Part shown: one piece after another, positions 52,331-60,685 of the stretch
How the letters are laid out: the number at the start of each line of letters is the position of its first letter
How positions within the stretch are numbered: the stretch's first letter is position 1
Source: Streptomyces griseocarneus
GTDB taxonomy: Bacteria > Actinomycetota > Actinomycetes > Streptomycetales > Streptomycetaceae
Assembly (NCBI GenBank): GCA_003674045.1
Contig: PENC01000001.1
Span: 806,001-870,000 of the forward strand
DNA: 64,000 nucleotides
Reading direction: 5' to 3'
Notes under the pieces: generated by a model
Databases searched by the model: none
Seen by the model: only the letters and a program-made list of their open reading frames with translations
What the model was told of the DNA's origin: nothing
Program-made: the position numbers and the translations under genes

Positions 52331-53665
52331 ATGGAACTTCCGGCGTCACCGGCAGCGCTCCCACCAGCACTCTTGAATGATCGACGCGTTGCCGAAGCGC
52401 TTGTCCGTCGTGATGTCGGCGCCGTGTTCGCCCTGGCCCACCAGGAGGCGGGCATCAGTTTCAACCGCATCAGCGAGGCATGCGGTATCCGTGCCGAACG
52501 CGTGAGCCAGATGGCGAAGGGGCATGGGACAGTCACGTCCCTGTCGGGCCTGGAACGGGTCGCTGACGGGCTCCGGATCGCGGGCCGGTGTTTAGGCTTG
52601 GCCGAGAGGCCGTGGGAGCGCACAGGCTTACGAACTCCCCTACAACATCAAGAAGATGGAGAAGATCCGATGAAGCGCCGCGATGTATTCCGCGGCGCGC
52701 TCGCTGCCGGTCTGGCAGGTTCCGGGCTCGCCGCTTTGACCACCACCCGCCACGACATTGACGCTGCCCTGGCAGCCGACCACACGTCGTCCGATCTCGG
52801 TTTCTGGGAAAGCACCGCCGAGCGGTACGGATACGGGTATCACGGCCAGGCTCCGACCGACGTGCTGTCGGACCTAGCCGAGGACTTCGGCGATCTGAGG
52901 GCGCTTCTGGCGCGACCGCAGACAGTCAAGGGCCGAGCCACGCTGTGCTACGTCACCGGCCAGATGGCGGGCATGGTCGCGATCGTCCTGCACGATCTCG
53001 GTCAGGATCGCGAAGCCCATCGATGGTTCCGCACGGCCGGCCGGGCCGCGGAGCAGTCCGGAGACAACCTGCTGCACGCCTGGGTCCTGGGGCGCGAGGC
53101 GATGGTGCCCCTCAACTACGGTGCCCCGCAGGCAGCCGCACAGCTTGCTGAACAGGCCCGGCACTTGGCGGGGGACAAGCCCAGTGCCGCCGCTGCGCTG
53201 GCCTCAGCTGTTGCCTCGCGCGCGTACGCCAGCGGCGGTCACACGGAGAAAGCCCTTCTCGCGGTGGCCGATGTCGAAGCGTTCGCAGAGCGGCTCACGC
53301 CACAGCAACATGCCGACACCTGGTTCGGCTACCCGATGCAGAAGCACCACGTCCACATGAGCCAGGCCCTGACCCTGCTCGGGGAGACCGACCGGGCCTA
53401 CGAGACCCAGGCACGGGCGCTTGAGCTGTCGCGCACGCCGTCGCACATGACCCGAGCCCTGATCGCCATCGATCAGGCGGCCTGCCGTGCCCACGACGGC
53501 GACCGATCCGAAGCGGCACACATCGCTGCCCAGGCGTACGGCGGCCTGCCTGCCTCGTATCAGACCGGACTCACTCAAACGAGGACGCTGGCTCTGTACC
53601 GGTCGCTCCCCAGGGATACCCCCGGTATGGATCAGCTCGCGGATGCGCTGGGTGTCGCCGGCTGA
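52331..53665 (+). CDS. Helix-turn-helix regulator with TPR-like domain, 444 aa, two TTA codons
   Basis: The N-terminal XRE-like helix-turn-helix (residues about 30-80; ISFNRISEACGIRAERVSQMAKG) is followed by a linker and a helical repeat domain of about 300 residues (QDREAHRWFRTAGRAAEQSGD, HAWVLGREAM) resembling TPR sensors of Streptomyces regulators. Residues 112-137 (MKRRDVFRGALAAGLAGSG) look like a Tat/Sec-type signal core misplaced inside the protein. ATG at 52331. Codons 88 and 100 are TTA, read only by the bldA tRNA, so synthesis should be developmentally gated. Divergent from the operon it probably controls. Confidence 0.85.
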   Translation: MELPASPAALPPALLNDRRVAEALVRRDVGAVFALAHQEAGISFNRISEACGIRAERVSQMAKGHGTVTSLSGLERVADGLRIAGRCLGLAERPWERTGLRTPLQHQEDGEDPMKRRDVFRGALAAGLAGSGLAALTTTRHDIDAALAADHTSSDLGFWESTAERYGYGYHGQAPTDVLSDLAEDFGDLRALLARPQTVKGRATLCYVTGQMAGMVAIVLHDLGQDREAHRWFRTAGRAAEQSGDNLLHAWVLGREAMVPLNYGAPQAAAQLAEQARHLAGDKPSAAAALASAVASRAYASGGHTEKALLAVADVEAFAERLTPQQHADTWFGYPMQKHHVHMSQALTLLGETDRAYETQARALELSRTPSHMTRALIAIDQAACRAHDGDRSEAAHIAAQAYGGLPASYQTGLTQTRTLALYRSLPRDTPGMDQLADALGVAG

Positions 53666-53689
53666 TCCGACCGCCTGTCGCTTGCGGGC

Positions 53690-53707
53690 GATCCCGAGAC
53701 GGGGATC
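53690..53707 (+). terminator. Weak hairpin after the island regulator gene
   Basis: GATCCC (53690-53695) and GGGATC (53702-53707) form a 6-bp stem 25 bp past the stop. No T-tract. Confidence 0.3.
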
Positions 53708-53851
53708 ACGCTGAGTGCATCCGGACCTAGGCCGTCCGTGCCCCGTTCCGGGGCGATCTCGGAGTTCACGGACCAGGCGCGGACCAGCCCTCCGCCCGAG
53801 AGCCGCACCCGGTGGGCTGTAGCCCACTCCGCAGCAGGTAGGCGGGGCGGA

Positions 53852-53890
53852 GGAGAGTTGCCCGAGCGGCCTAAGGGAACGGTTTTGAAA
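53852..53890 (+). pseudogene. 5' half of tRNA-Ser(UGA), truncated in the anticodon loop
   Basis: Positions 53852-53890 read as acceptor arm GGAGAGT, D-arm region GCCCGAGCGGCCTAAGGG, anticodon stem ACGGT and loop TTTGAAA with anticodon UGA. The sequence then departs (GGTGTGCCG instead of the ACCGT needed to close the stem), and no variable arm or T-arm follows. Truncation in the anticodon loop is the signature of recombination by a tRNA-targeting integrase, or of a deletion. It lies between the island regulator and a chromosomal merR-type gene. No matching 3' half was found in the window. Confidence 0.7.
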
Positions 53891-53931
53891 GGTGTGCCGT
53901 CCCGGAGGGAGCGTCGGTCGCCGCGAACGCG

Positions 53932-54669
53932 TCAGTCCGTACCAGCCGCCCGGCCCGCCGACGGCGCCCCCTCCCGTTCGTACAGCTCCCGCAGCTCCTC
54001 CTTCAGGGAACGCTGAAAGGCCGTCACCAGGGCCTGGACGACGAGGGGCTGCATATGGGCCGAGAGCGACTTCATCGCCGCCACGTCCGGTGCGTTCGCC
54101 TCGTCGTGGAAGAGGCGGGTGAGTTCGCGGGCCGTCGCGCGGGCGTGCCGCAGCAGGATCGTGCGGGCCGCCACGAGGGTGTCCGGGGGCCAGGGGACGT
54201 CCAGGAGCTGGAGACCCAGGGAGAGGAGGCCCGGGTCGATGTGCAGGGGGCCGTCCGCGGCCGGGCGGGTCAGGGCGCCCATCGCCGTGAGGCGGTCGAG
54301 GTCGTCCTCGGTGAGGGGGCGCCCCGCCCTGCGCTCCAGTTCCCGGAGCGTCGTCTCCTCCGGCTCGTCGGGGGTCCAGGAGGACACCACTGCGCGGTGG
54401 ATGGCCAGATCGTGCGGGCTGAGGTCCTCCGGGAGGCGGCGCAGGTAGCGTTCGATCGCGGCCAGGGTGAGGCCCTGGTGCTGGAGTTCCTCGATCAGGG
54501 CCAGCCGTGACAGGTGCTCGGCGCCGTAGCGTCCGACCCGGCGCGGGCCGATCTCGGGTGGCGGGAGCAGCCCGCGGGTGCTGTAGAACCGTACGGTCCG
54601 CACGGTCACCCCGGCCCGTGCCGCCAGCTCGTCGACGGTAAGGCCGATTTCCTCCGCCCGTGTGGTCAT
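53932..54669 (-). CDS. MerR-family regulator, 245 aa
   Basis: N-terminal winged helix typical of MerR proteins: LTVDELAARAGVTVRTVRFYSTRGLLPPPEIGPRRVGRYG, then the dimerisation helix (RLALIEELQHQGLTLAAIERYL). The C-terminal domain of about 130 residues is helical, without an obvious Cys metal site, so an organic effector is more likely than a metal. ATG at 54667-54669 with GAGGGGG upstream. A GTAACAG/CTGTAC dyad lies upstream. The M1 peptidase gene ends in front of it in the same direction, with a strong terminator between. Confidence 0.9.
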   Translation of the reverse strand: MTTRAEEIGLTVDELAARAGVTVRTVRFYSTRGLLPPPEIGPRRVGRYGAEHLSRLALIEELQHQGLTLAAIERYLRRLPEDLSPHDLAIHRAVVSSWTPDEPEETTLRELERRAGRPLTEDDLDRLTAMGALTRPAADGPLHIDPGLLSLGLQLLDVPWPPDTLVAARTILLRHARATARELTRLFHDEANAPDVAAMKSLSAHMQPLVVQALVTAFQRSLKEELRELYEREGAPSAGRAAGTD

Positions 54670-54804
54670 CGCGTGCCGCCCCCTCGTTCTCTGCTCCGCA
54701 CCCCGGTGGGTTGACGCGGTCTTCCCGCGCGATGTCCGTCCGGGCAACCCCGATGGCCTGCTGTTCCGGCCGGGGGTCCGGGGGTTGTCCCCCGGGAAGA
54801 CGCA

Positions 54805-54822
54805 GTAACAGTATTGCTGTAC
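54805..54822 (-). promoter_or_regulatory. Dyad upstream of the MerR gene
   Basis: GTAACAG (54805-54811), spacer TATTG, CTGTAC (54817-54822): an imperfect dyad in a locally AT-richer patch 136 bp before the merR start. MerR proteins bind such dyads between -35 and -10. Confidence 0.4.
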
Positions 54823-54846
54823 CACCGGAAGTGTTCGAAACGTGCC

Positions 54847-54880
54847 GCGGGGCCCGGTGCTGTGACGCACCGGGCCCCGC
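54847..54880 (-). terminator. Terminator of the M1 peptidase gene
   Basis: Perfect 14-bp stem GCGGGGCCCGGTGC (54847-54860) / GCACCGGGCCCCGC (54867-54880), 6-nt loop, 17 bp beyond the peptidase stop. Confidence 0.8.
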
Positions 54881-54897
54881 GGGCCGACGAGCAGCGG

Positions 54898-56406
54898 TCA
54901 GTGGCGGTTGACGTGCGCCGCCTGCGCCTCCTGGATCTTCTTCCACGACTTCGGCTGGGCCGCGGTGAGTGACGTGCGCGCCTTGCCGGCCTTGGCCGCG
55001 GACGGCGGCGACGGCGGCGTGGCGGGCTTCGCGGTCTGGAACAGCCAGGTGTCGAAGAGCTTGGCGAGCGGCTTGCCGGAGACCTTCTCGGCGAACGCCA
55101 CGAAGTCCTGCACCGAGGCGTTGCCGTACTTGTTCTCGGCCGTCCACTGCTTGAGGATCGTGAAGAAGGTCTTGTCGCCGACCTCGTTGCGCAGCGCCTG
55201 GAGCGTGACGGCGCCCCGGTCGTAGACGGCCCGGTCGAACTGCTTGTCCGCGCCCGGGTCGCCCGGCTTCACCTTCCAGAAGGAGTCGTCCGCGCCGTGG
55301 CCGTTGTAGACGTAGTCGGCGAGCTCCTGGGCGGTGCCCTCGCCCTCCTTCTCCGACCACAGCCACTGGGCGTAGGTGGCGAAGCCCTCGTTGATCCAGA
55401 TGTTCTTCCAGTCCTTCACCGAGACGCTGTCGCCGAACCACTGGTGCGCGAGCTCGTGGACGATCAGCGAGACGTTCGCGCCGTTCGAGAAGGACGAGGG
55501 GCTGTAGTACGGCCGGGTCTGGGTCTCCAGCGCGTAGCCCGTCTTGACGTTGGGCACATAGCCGCCGACCGCGGTGAAGGGGTACGGGCCGAAGAGCGTG
55601 CTCTCCCAGTCGATGACCTCGGAGGAGCGCTCGACGCTCGCGCGGACGGAGGCGGCGTTGTCCCCGAGGTCCTTGCTGTAGGCGTTGAGGACGGGGAGGC
55701 CGTTGGCCGTGGTGCCGGTGGTGATGTCGAACTTGCCGACCGCCAGCGTCGTCAGGTAGGGCGCCTGCGGCTTGGTGGAGCGCCAGTTGTAGCGCGTCCA
55801 GCCGAGCTTGGAGGTCTGGGAGGCGAGGATGCCGTTGCTGACGGTCTGGTAGCCGTCCGGGACGGCGACCGAGATGTCGTACGTGGCCTTGTCCGTCGGG
55901 TGGTCGTTGCTCGGGAACCACCAGATCGCCGAGTCCGGCTCCTGGGCCACGACCGCGCCGTCCGGGGTGCGGTTCCAGGAGGAGAAGCCGTCGACCTTGG
56001 CCTGGGAGGGGGTGCCGCTGTAGCGCACCACCACGGTGACGTCCTTGCCCTTGGGCAGGGTGGCGGACGGGGTGATCTCCAGCTCGTGCACACCGGACTT
56101 GGCGAACGTGGCCTTCTTGCCGTCGACCAGCACCTCGCTGACGTCGAGCAGGAAGTCCAGGTTGAAGCGGGACAGGTCCTGGGTGGTGGTGGCGAGCAGG
56201 GTCGCCGTGCCCTCCAGCTTGTCCGTCGTCGGCTGGTACTTGAGCCGCAGGTCGTAGTGCGAGACGTGGTAGCCGCCGTTGCCGGAGTACGGGTAGTAGG
56301 AGTCCCCGACACCCGGGGCGCCCGGGGTGCCGTCGGCGGCCGAGGCCGGGATCGCCAGCAGGAGGCAGGCCGCGGCCGCGCTCGGAACGATGAGTCTCTT
56401 GCGCAC
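54898..56406 (-). CDS. Secreted M1-family zinc metallopeptidase, 502 aa
   Basis: The zinc site HELAHQWFGDS with the distant Glu in NEGFATYAQWLW (HExxH-x18-E) identifies the gluzincin M1 family. The aminopeptidase N-type substrate motif is not the classic GxMEN: the region reads VGGYVPNVKTGYALETQTRPYY, with ALETQ at that place. An N-terminal signal peptide (RKRLIVPSAAAACLLLAIPASA) directs export. GTG at 56404-56406 is preferred: GGAG lies 6 nt upstream, and the earlier TTG is part of that site. The C-terminal 35 residues are Ala/Pro/Lys-rich. Extracellular peptide degradation is likely. Confidence 0.92.
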   Translation of the reverse strand: MRKRLIVPSAAAACLLLAIPASAADGTPGAPGVGDSYYPYSGNGGYHVSHYDLRLKYQPTTDKLEGTATLLATTTQDLSRFNLDFLLDVSEVLVDGKKATFAKSGVHELEITPSATLPKGKDVTVVVRYSGTPSQAKVDGFSSWNRTPDGAVVAQEPDSAIWWFPSNDHPTDKATYDISVAVPDGYQTVSNGILASQTSKLGWTRYNWRSTKPQAPYLTTLAVGKFDITTGTTANGLPVLNAYSKDLGDNAASVRASVERSSEVIDWESTLFGPYPFTAVGGYVPNVKTGYALETQTRPYYSPSSFSNGANVSLIVHELAHQWFGDSVSVKDWKNIWINEGFATYAQWLWSEKEGEGTAQELADYVYNGHGADDSFWKVKPGDPGADKQFDRAVYDRGAVTLQALRNEVGDKTFFTILKQWTAENKYGNASVQDFVAFAEKVSGKPLAKLFDTWLFQTAKPATPPSPPSAAKAGKARTSLTAAQPKSWKKIQEAQAAHVNRH

Positions 56407-56596
56407 GGGACACTCCAACTCGTAGGAGGCGAACGATCACTGGGAAGCCTATGAACTCACTGTGCGGCCGGGTATGTCCATGGGGCGGCCGACATATGAT
56501 CGTCATGCGCCTGTCATGCGAGAGGGTTTCCGGCCACCTCGTGAGCCTCGTCGCAGACCCTTCTGCACGCGCGTCACCCCGCGCTACGGTCCGCGC

Positions 56597-58579
56597 GTGC
56601 GTACACGCCCGCGGGACACCCGCATACCCTGGAGATCACTCGTACTGGCGGCCGTGGCCGCCCTGTTGGCCGTCCTCGCCGTACCGGCCGGGGCGGCGAC
56701 CGCCGCCGCCGGGGCCGCGGCGAGGCGAGAGAGCAGACCCGTCTACTCGTACGACCGCGCGGTGCGCGAGTCCGTATGGGTGGAGACCGGGACCGACGGC
56801 GACGCGGACGGGAGGCCCGACCGCGTCGCCGTCGACATCATCCGGCCCCGCGAAGCCGCCGAACAGGGGCGCCGGGTACCGGTGATCATGGATGCCAGCC
56901 CGTACTACTCCTGCTGCGGGCGAGGCAACGAGAGCCAGAAGAAGACCTATGACGCGCAGGGCCGTCCTGTGCAGTTCCCGCTGTTCTACGACAACTACTT
57001 CGTCCCGCGCGGCTATGCGGTGGTGCTGGTCGACCTCGCCGGAACCAACCGTTCCGACGGCTGCGTCGACATCGGCGGCCGGTCCGACGTACGGTCCGCG
57101 AAGGCCGTCGTCGACTGGCTGAACGGCCGCGCCCGCGGCTGGAGCAGCCGTACGGGCAGCACGGCGGTGCGGGCCGGCTGGACGACCGGCGCCGTCGGGA
57201 TGATCGGCAAGAGCTACGACGGGACGATCGCCAACGCCGTCGCCGCCACGGGGGTCGAGGGCCTGAGGACCATCGTCCCGATCGGGGGGATCAGCTCCTG
57301 GTACGACTACTACTTCGCCAAGGGCGCCGCCCTCTACGACGGCGGGCCCGACGGGCTCGCCACCGGCGTGGAGAGCCCCGAGGCGCAGGCGCACTGCCAG
57401 GCGCAGCAGCGCGCGCTCGTCGAGGGTGCCCCGCGCAACGGCGACTGGACCCCGCTGTGGAGCGAGCGCGACTACGTCAAGGACGCCGCCAAGGTGCGCG
57501 CCAGCGTCTTCGTCGTCCACGGCATGCAGGACCTCAACGTCCGCACCAAGCACTTCGGCCAGTGGTGGGACGCGCTCGCCCGCAACGGCGTCGAGCGGAA
57601 GATCTGGCTGTCGCAGACCGGGCACGTCGATCCCTTCGACTTCCGCCGCGCCGCGTGGGTGCCCACCCTGCACCGCTGGTTCGACCACTACCTCCTCGGC
57701 TACGACAACGGCGTCGAGCGCGAGCCGATGGCCGACATCGAGCGCGCGCCCGACCAGTGGTCCACCGACCGCGTCTGGCCGCCGAGCGGCACCCGGGCCA
57801 CGGCGCTCCGCCCGGCCGCCGGGGCCGTGCCCGGCGTCGGCACGCTCGGGCTGAAGCCCGCTCCCGCCGGCACCACCGCCGCGTTCACCGACGACCCCAC
57901 GCACGACGAGAGCGACTGGTCGGCCCACATCGACCAGGCCACCCCGGACAAGGCCGGGTTCACCACCGGCCCGCTCACCCGTGACCTGCGGCTGTCCGGC
58001 TCCTCCCGGGTGAGTGTCACCGTCACCCCGTCGACCGGCTCCGCCCACCTCTCCGCCGTCCTCGTGGACCTCGGCCCGGCCACCATCCGGGACTACGCCG
58101 CACGCGACGAGGGCATCACCACCCTGCCCGACAGCAGCTGCTGGGGCCTCGGCACCACCGGGGACACCGGGTGCTTCAAGAACACCGAGGCCGACACCGA
58201 GCAGGTCGGGTACACGGTCTTCAGCCGCGGCTGGGCCGACCTCGGCCACTACGCGGGCGCCACGGGCCGCCCGCTGACCCCCGGCGAGCCGTACGCCATC
58301 ACCCTCGACCTCGCCGCCACCGACCACGTCGTCCCGGCCGGGCACCGGCTGGCGCTGATCGTCGCGGGCACGGACGCCGGGCTCATCGTGCCCGCGGCCA
58401 CCACCCCGCACCTCACCGTGGACCTCAGCCGCAGCCGCGCCGAGCTGCCGCTCGTCGGCGGATGGCAGGCGTTCGCCCGCGCCACCGCGGGCAGCCACCC
58501 GCCCGTCCCGCGCGCGGGCACCCCGCCGCACGGTCTGCGGCCGCCCGTTCCGTCTCGCATACCATCCGGAAACGCCTGA
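56597..58579 (+). CDS. Secreted X-Pro dipeptidyl-peptidase-like hydrolase (S15/CocE), 660 aa
   Basis: Alpha/beta hydrolase of the S15/CocE group: nucleophile in GKSYDG, Asp in VHGMQDLNV, His in QTGHVDPFD, followed by the C-terminal jelly-roll domain (LRLSGSSRVSVTVTPS, DLAATDHVVPAGHRLALIV). A signal-like N-terminus (WRSLVLAAVAALLAVLAVPAGA) indicates export. GTG at 56597 is chosen to fit that signal; ATG at 56516 in the same frame would give a longer, less typical n-region. Divergent from the M1 peptidase; both probably release dipeptides or amino acids from extracellular protein. Confidence 0.88.
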   Translation: MRTRPRDTRIPWRSLVLAAVAALLAVLAVPAGAATAAAGAAARRESRPVYSYDRAVRESVWVETGTDGDADGRPDRVAVDIIRPREAAEQGRRVPVIMDASPYYSCCGRGNESQKKTYDAQGRPVQFPLFYDNYFVPRGYAVVLVDLAGTNRSDGCVDIGGRSDVRSAKAVVDWLNGRARGWSSRTGSTAVRAGWTTGAVGMIGKSYDGTIANAVAATGVEGLRTIVPIGGISSWYDYYFAKGAALYDGGPDGLATGVESPEAQAHCQAQQRALVEGAPRNGDWTPLWSERDYVKDAAKVRASVFVVHGMQDLNVRTKHFGQWWDALARNGVERKIWLSQTGHVDPFDFRRAAWVPTLHRWFDHYLLGYDNGVEREPMADIERAPDQWSTDRVWPPSGTRATALRPAAGAVPGVGTLGLKPAPAGTTAAFTDDPTHDESDWSAHIDQATPDKAGFTTGPLTRDLRLSGSSRVSVTVTPSTGSAHLSAVLVDLGPATIRDYAARDEGITTLPDSSCWGLGTTGDTGCFKNTEADTEQVGYTVFSRGWADLGHYAGATGRPLTPGEPYAITLDLAATDHVVPAGHRLALIVAGTDAGLIVPAATTPHLTVDLSRSRAELPLVGGWQAFARATAGSHPPVPRAGTPPHGLRPPVPSRIPSGNA

Positions 58580-58603
58580 ACCAGGGCATAAGTACCTGCC
58601 GTT

Positions 58604-58637
58604 CACGGAATCCCGTCCCCTGTGACGGGATTCCGTG
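58604..58637 (+). terminator. Strong terminator after the X-Pro peptidase gene
   Basis: Perfect 14-bp stem CACGGAATCCCGTC (58604-58617) / GACGGGATTCCGTG (58624-58637), loop CCCTGT. Confidence 0.85.
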
Positions 58638-58707
58638 CGTTGCACAGGTCACGCACAGCAAAAAGTGTTAGTGGGCTCGGTGTCCCAGCGGTTACAGTCG
58701 CCTCATC

Positions 58708-60345
58708 ATGAGCGCCACCCTCGTCGCCAAGGACCTCGCCGCCGGTCACGGCGACCGCACCCTCTTCTCCGGGCTCGACCTCGTCGTCGCGCCCGGCGAC
58801 GTCATCGGCCTGGTCGGCGCGAACGGCGCGGGCAAATCGACCCTGCTCAGGCTGCTCGCGGGGCTGGCCGCTCCCCAGGAGGGCGGCGTCCGGCTCAGCC
58901 CGCCCACCGCGACCGTCGGCCACCTGCCCCAGGAGCCCGAGCGCCGCCCCGGGGAGACCGTGCGCGGCTTCCTGGCCCGCCGCACCGGCGTCGCCGCCGC
59001 CCAGACCGCGCTCGACGCCGCCACCCAGGCCCTCGTGGAGGGCACGCCCGGCGCCGACGACGCCTATGCCGAGAGCCTCGACCGCTGGCTCGACCTCGGC
59101 GGCGCCGACCTGGACGAGCGCGCCGAGGAGGTCGTCGCCTCCCTCGGCCTCACCGTCGGCCTGGACCGGCCCATGACCGCGCTCTCCGGCGGCCAGGCCG
59201 CCCGCGCGGGCCTCGCCTCGCTGCTGCTCAGCCGCTACGACGTCTTCCTCCTCGACGAGCCCACCAACGACCTCGACCTGGACGGCCTGGCCCGCCTGGA
59301 GTCCTTCGTCACCGGGCTGCGCGCGGGCACCGTCCTCGTCAGCCACGACCGCGAGTTCCTCGCCCGCACCGTCGACAAGGTGCTGGAGCTCGACCTCGCC
59401 CAGCAGAAGATCACGCTCTTCGGCGGCGGCTACACCGCCTACCTGGAGGAGCGCGAGACCGCCCGCAGGCACGCCCGCGAGGCCTACGAGGAGTACGCCG
59501 ACACCCGCGCCGGCCTGGAGGCCCGCGCCCGCACGCAGCGGAACTGGATGGAGAAGGGCGTCAAGAACGCCCGCCGCAAGGCGACCGACAACGACAAGAT
59601 CGGCCGCAAGTTCCGCTCCGAGGCCACCGAGAAGCAGGCCGCCAAGGCCCGGCAGACGGAGCGGCTCATCGAGCGGCTCGACGTCGTCGAGGAGCCCCGC
59701 AAGGAGTGGGAGCTGCGCATGGAGATCGCGGCCGCGCCCCGCTCCGGCGCGGTCGTGGCCACCCTGAACGGCGCGGAGGTCCGCCGCGGCGCCTTCTCCT
59801 TCGGCCCCGCCGACCTCCGGATCGACTGGGCCGACCGCGTCGCGATCACCGGCGCCAACGGCTCCGGCAAGTCCACGCTGCTCGCCGCCCTGCTCGGCAG
59901 GCTGCCCCTCGACGCGGGCTCGGCGGCCCTCGGCCCCGGCGTCGTCGTCGGCGAGGTCGACCAGGCCCGAGCCCTGTTCTTCGGCGACGAGGCCCTGATC
60001 GACGCCTTCGGCGCCGCGGTGCCCGAGCTGGAGCCCGTCGACGTCCGCACGCTTCTCGCCAAGTTCGGGCTGAAGTCCGCCCACGTGCTGCGCCCGGCCG
60101 CCACCCTCTCCCCGGGCGAGCGCACCCGCGCCGCCCTCGCGCTGCTCCAGGCCCGCGGGGTCAACCTGCTGGTTCTCGACGAGCCCACCAACCACCTCGA
60201 CCTGCCCGCCATCGAACAGCTCGAATCCGCCCTCGCCTCCTACGCCGGAACGCTGCTGCTGGTCACCCACGACCGGCGGATGCTCGACGCCGTGCACACC
60301 ACCCGCCGGATCGAGGTCGAGGACGGCCGTATCGCCGAGCGCTGA
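58708..60345 (+). CDS. ABC-F family ATPase, 545 aa
   Basis: Two nucleotide-binding domains without membrane segments: GANGAGKSTLL, LSGGQAARAGLASLLL, LLDEPTNDLD in the first, and GANGSGKSTLL, LSPGERTRAALALLQ, LDEPTNHLD in the second. An Arg/Lys-rich linker of about 80 residues (residues about 240-320) is the ribosome-facing P-site tRNA interaction motif. ABC-F proteins rescue stalled ribosomes or protect them from antibiotics. ATG at 58708. No associated antibiotic cluster is adjacent, and there is no obvious long regulatory leader, so a translation-factor role is as likely as resistance. Confidence 0.93.
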   Translation: MSATLVAKDLAAGHGDRTLFSGLDLVVAPGDVIGLVGANGAGKSTLLRLLAGLAAPQEGGVRLSPPTATVGHLPQEPERRPGETVRGFLARRTGVAAAQTALDAATQALVEGTPGADDAYAESLDRWLDLGGADLDERAEEVVASLGLTVGLDRPMTALSGGQAARAGLASLLLSRYDVFLLDEPTNDLDLDGLARLESFVTGLRAGTVLVSHDREFLARTVDKVLELDLAQQKITLFGGGYTAYLEERETARRHAREAYEEYADTRAGLEARARTQRNWMEKGVKNARRKATDNDKIGRKFRSEATEKQAAKARQTERLIERLDVVEEPRKEWELRMEIAAAPRSGAVVATLNGAEVRRGAFSFGPADLRIDWADRVAITGANGSGKSTLLAALLGRLPLDAGSAALGPGVVVGEVDQARALFFGDEALIDAFGAAVPELEPVDVRTLLAKFGLKSAHVLRPAATLSPGERTRAALALLQARGVNLLVLDEPTNHLDLPAIEQLESALASYAGTLLLVTHDRRMLDAVHTTRRIEVEDGRIAER

Positions 60346-60685
60346 CACCTCCGGCGCCGCCGGGCTCCCGGCGGCCGGTCCCGTGGCCGAACGTCTTGCT
60401 CGTACGGGTGAAGACCTGACCGAAAACAAACCCACGTAGTGGCCAATATTTGACCAAGCAACCACCATGCCGAGCGGCGCGGCACGGTGCGCTCCGTGGT
60501 GCCTTCGCCCCGTACGGTGGCGGATTTGAACTGCTGATGGGCATGCTCCCGCAGGTGTTCGATTTACGGAACGTTGGCTTCACCATGCGAACCCGGGGTA
60601 GCGGCCGGACGTCTGTGGTGGCGGATGTCCGCCGAAGGACATCCGTTTCACCGTCGTCGTTTCAAAGGCGAATAGAGGCGTACCG
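60346..60685. other. 340-bp intergenic region before the peptide synthetase
   Basis: Starts with the hairpin 60,356-60,375 that ends the ABC-F gene. Then comes an AT-richer patch (AACAAACCCACGTAGTGGCCAATATTTGACC, about 60,424-60,454, split by CACGTAGTG). GGATGTCC (60623-60630) / GGACATCC (60637-60644) forms an 8-bp hairpin 40 bp before the start codon. No gene is supported. It probably carries the promoter and leader of the synthetase gene. Confidence 0.45.
60356..60375 (+). terminator. Hairpin terminating the ABC-F gene
   Basis: GCCGCCGGG (60356-60364) pairs with CCCGGCGGC (60367-60375) around a 2-nt loop, 11 bp after the stop. The minimal loop suggests a slightly opened stem in practice. 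Confidence 0.6.
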
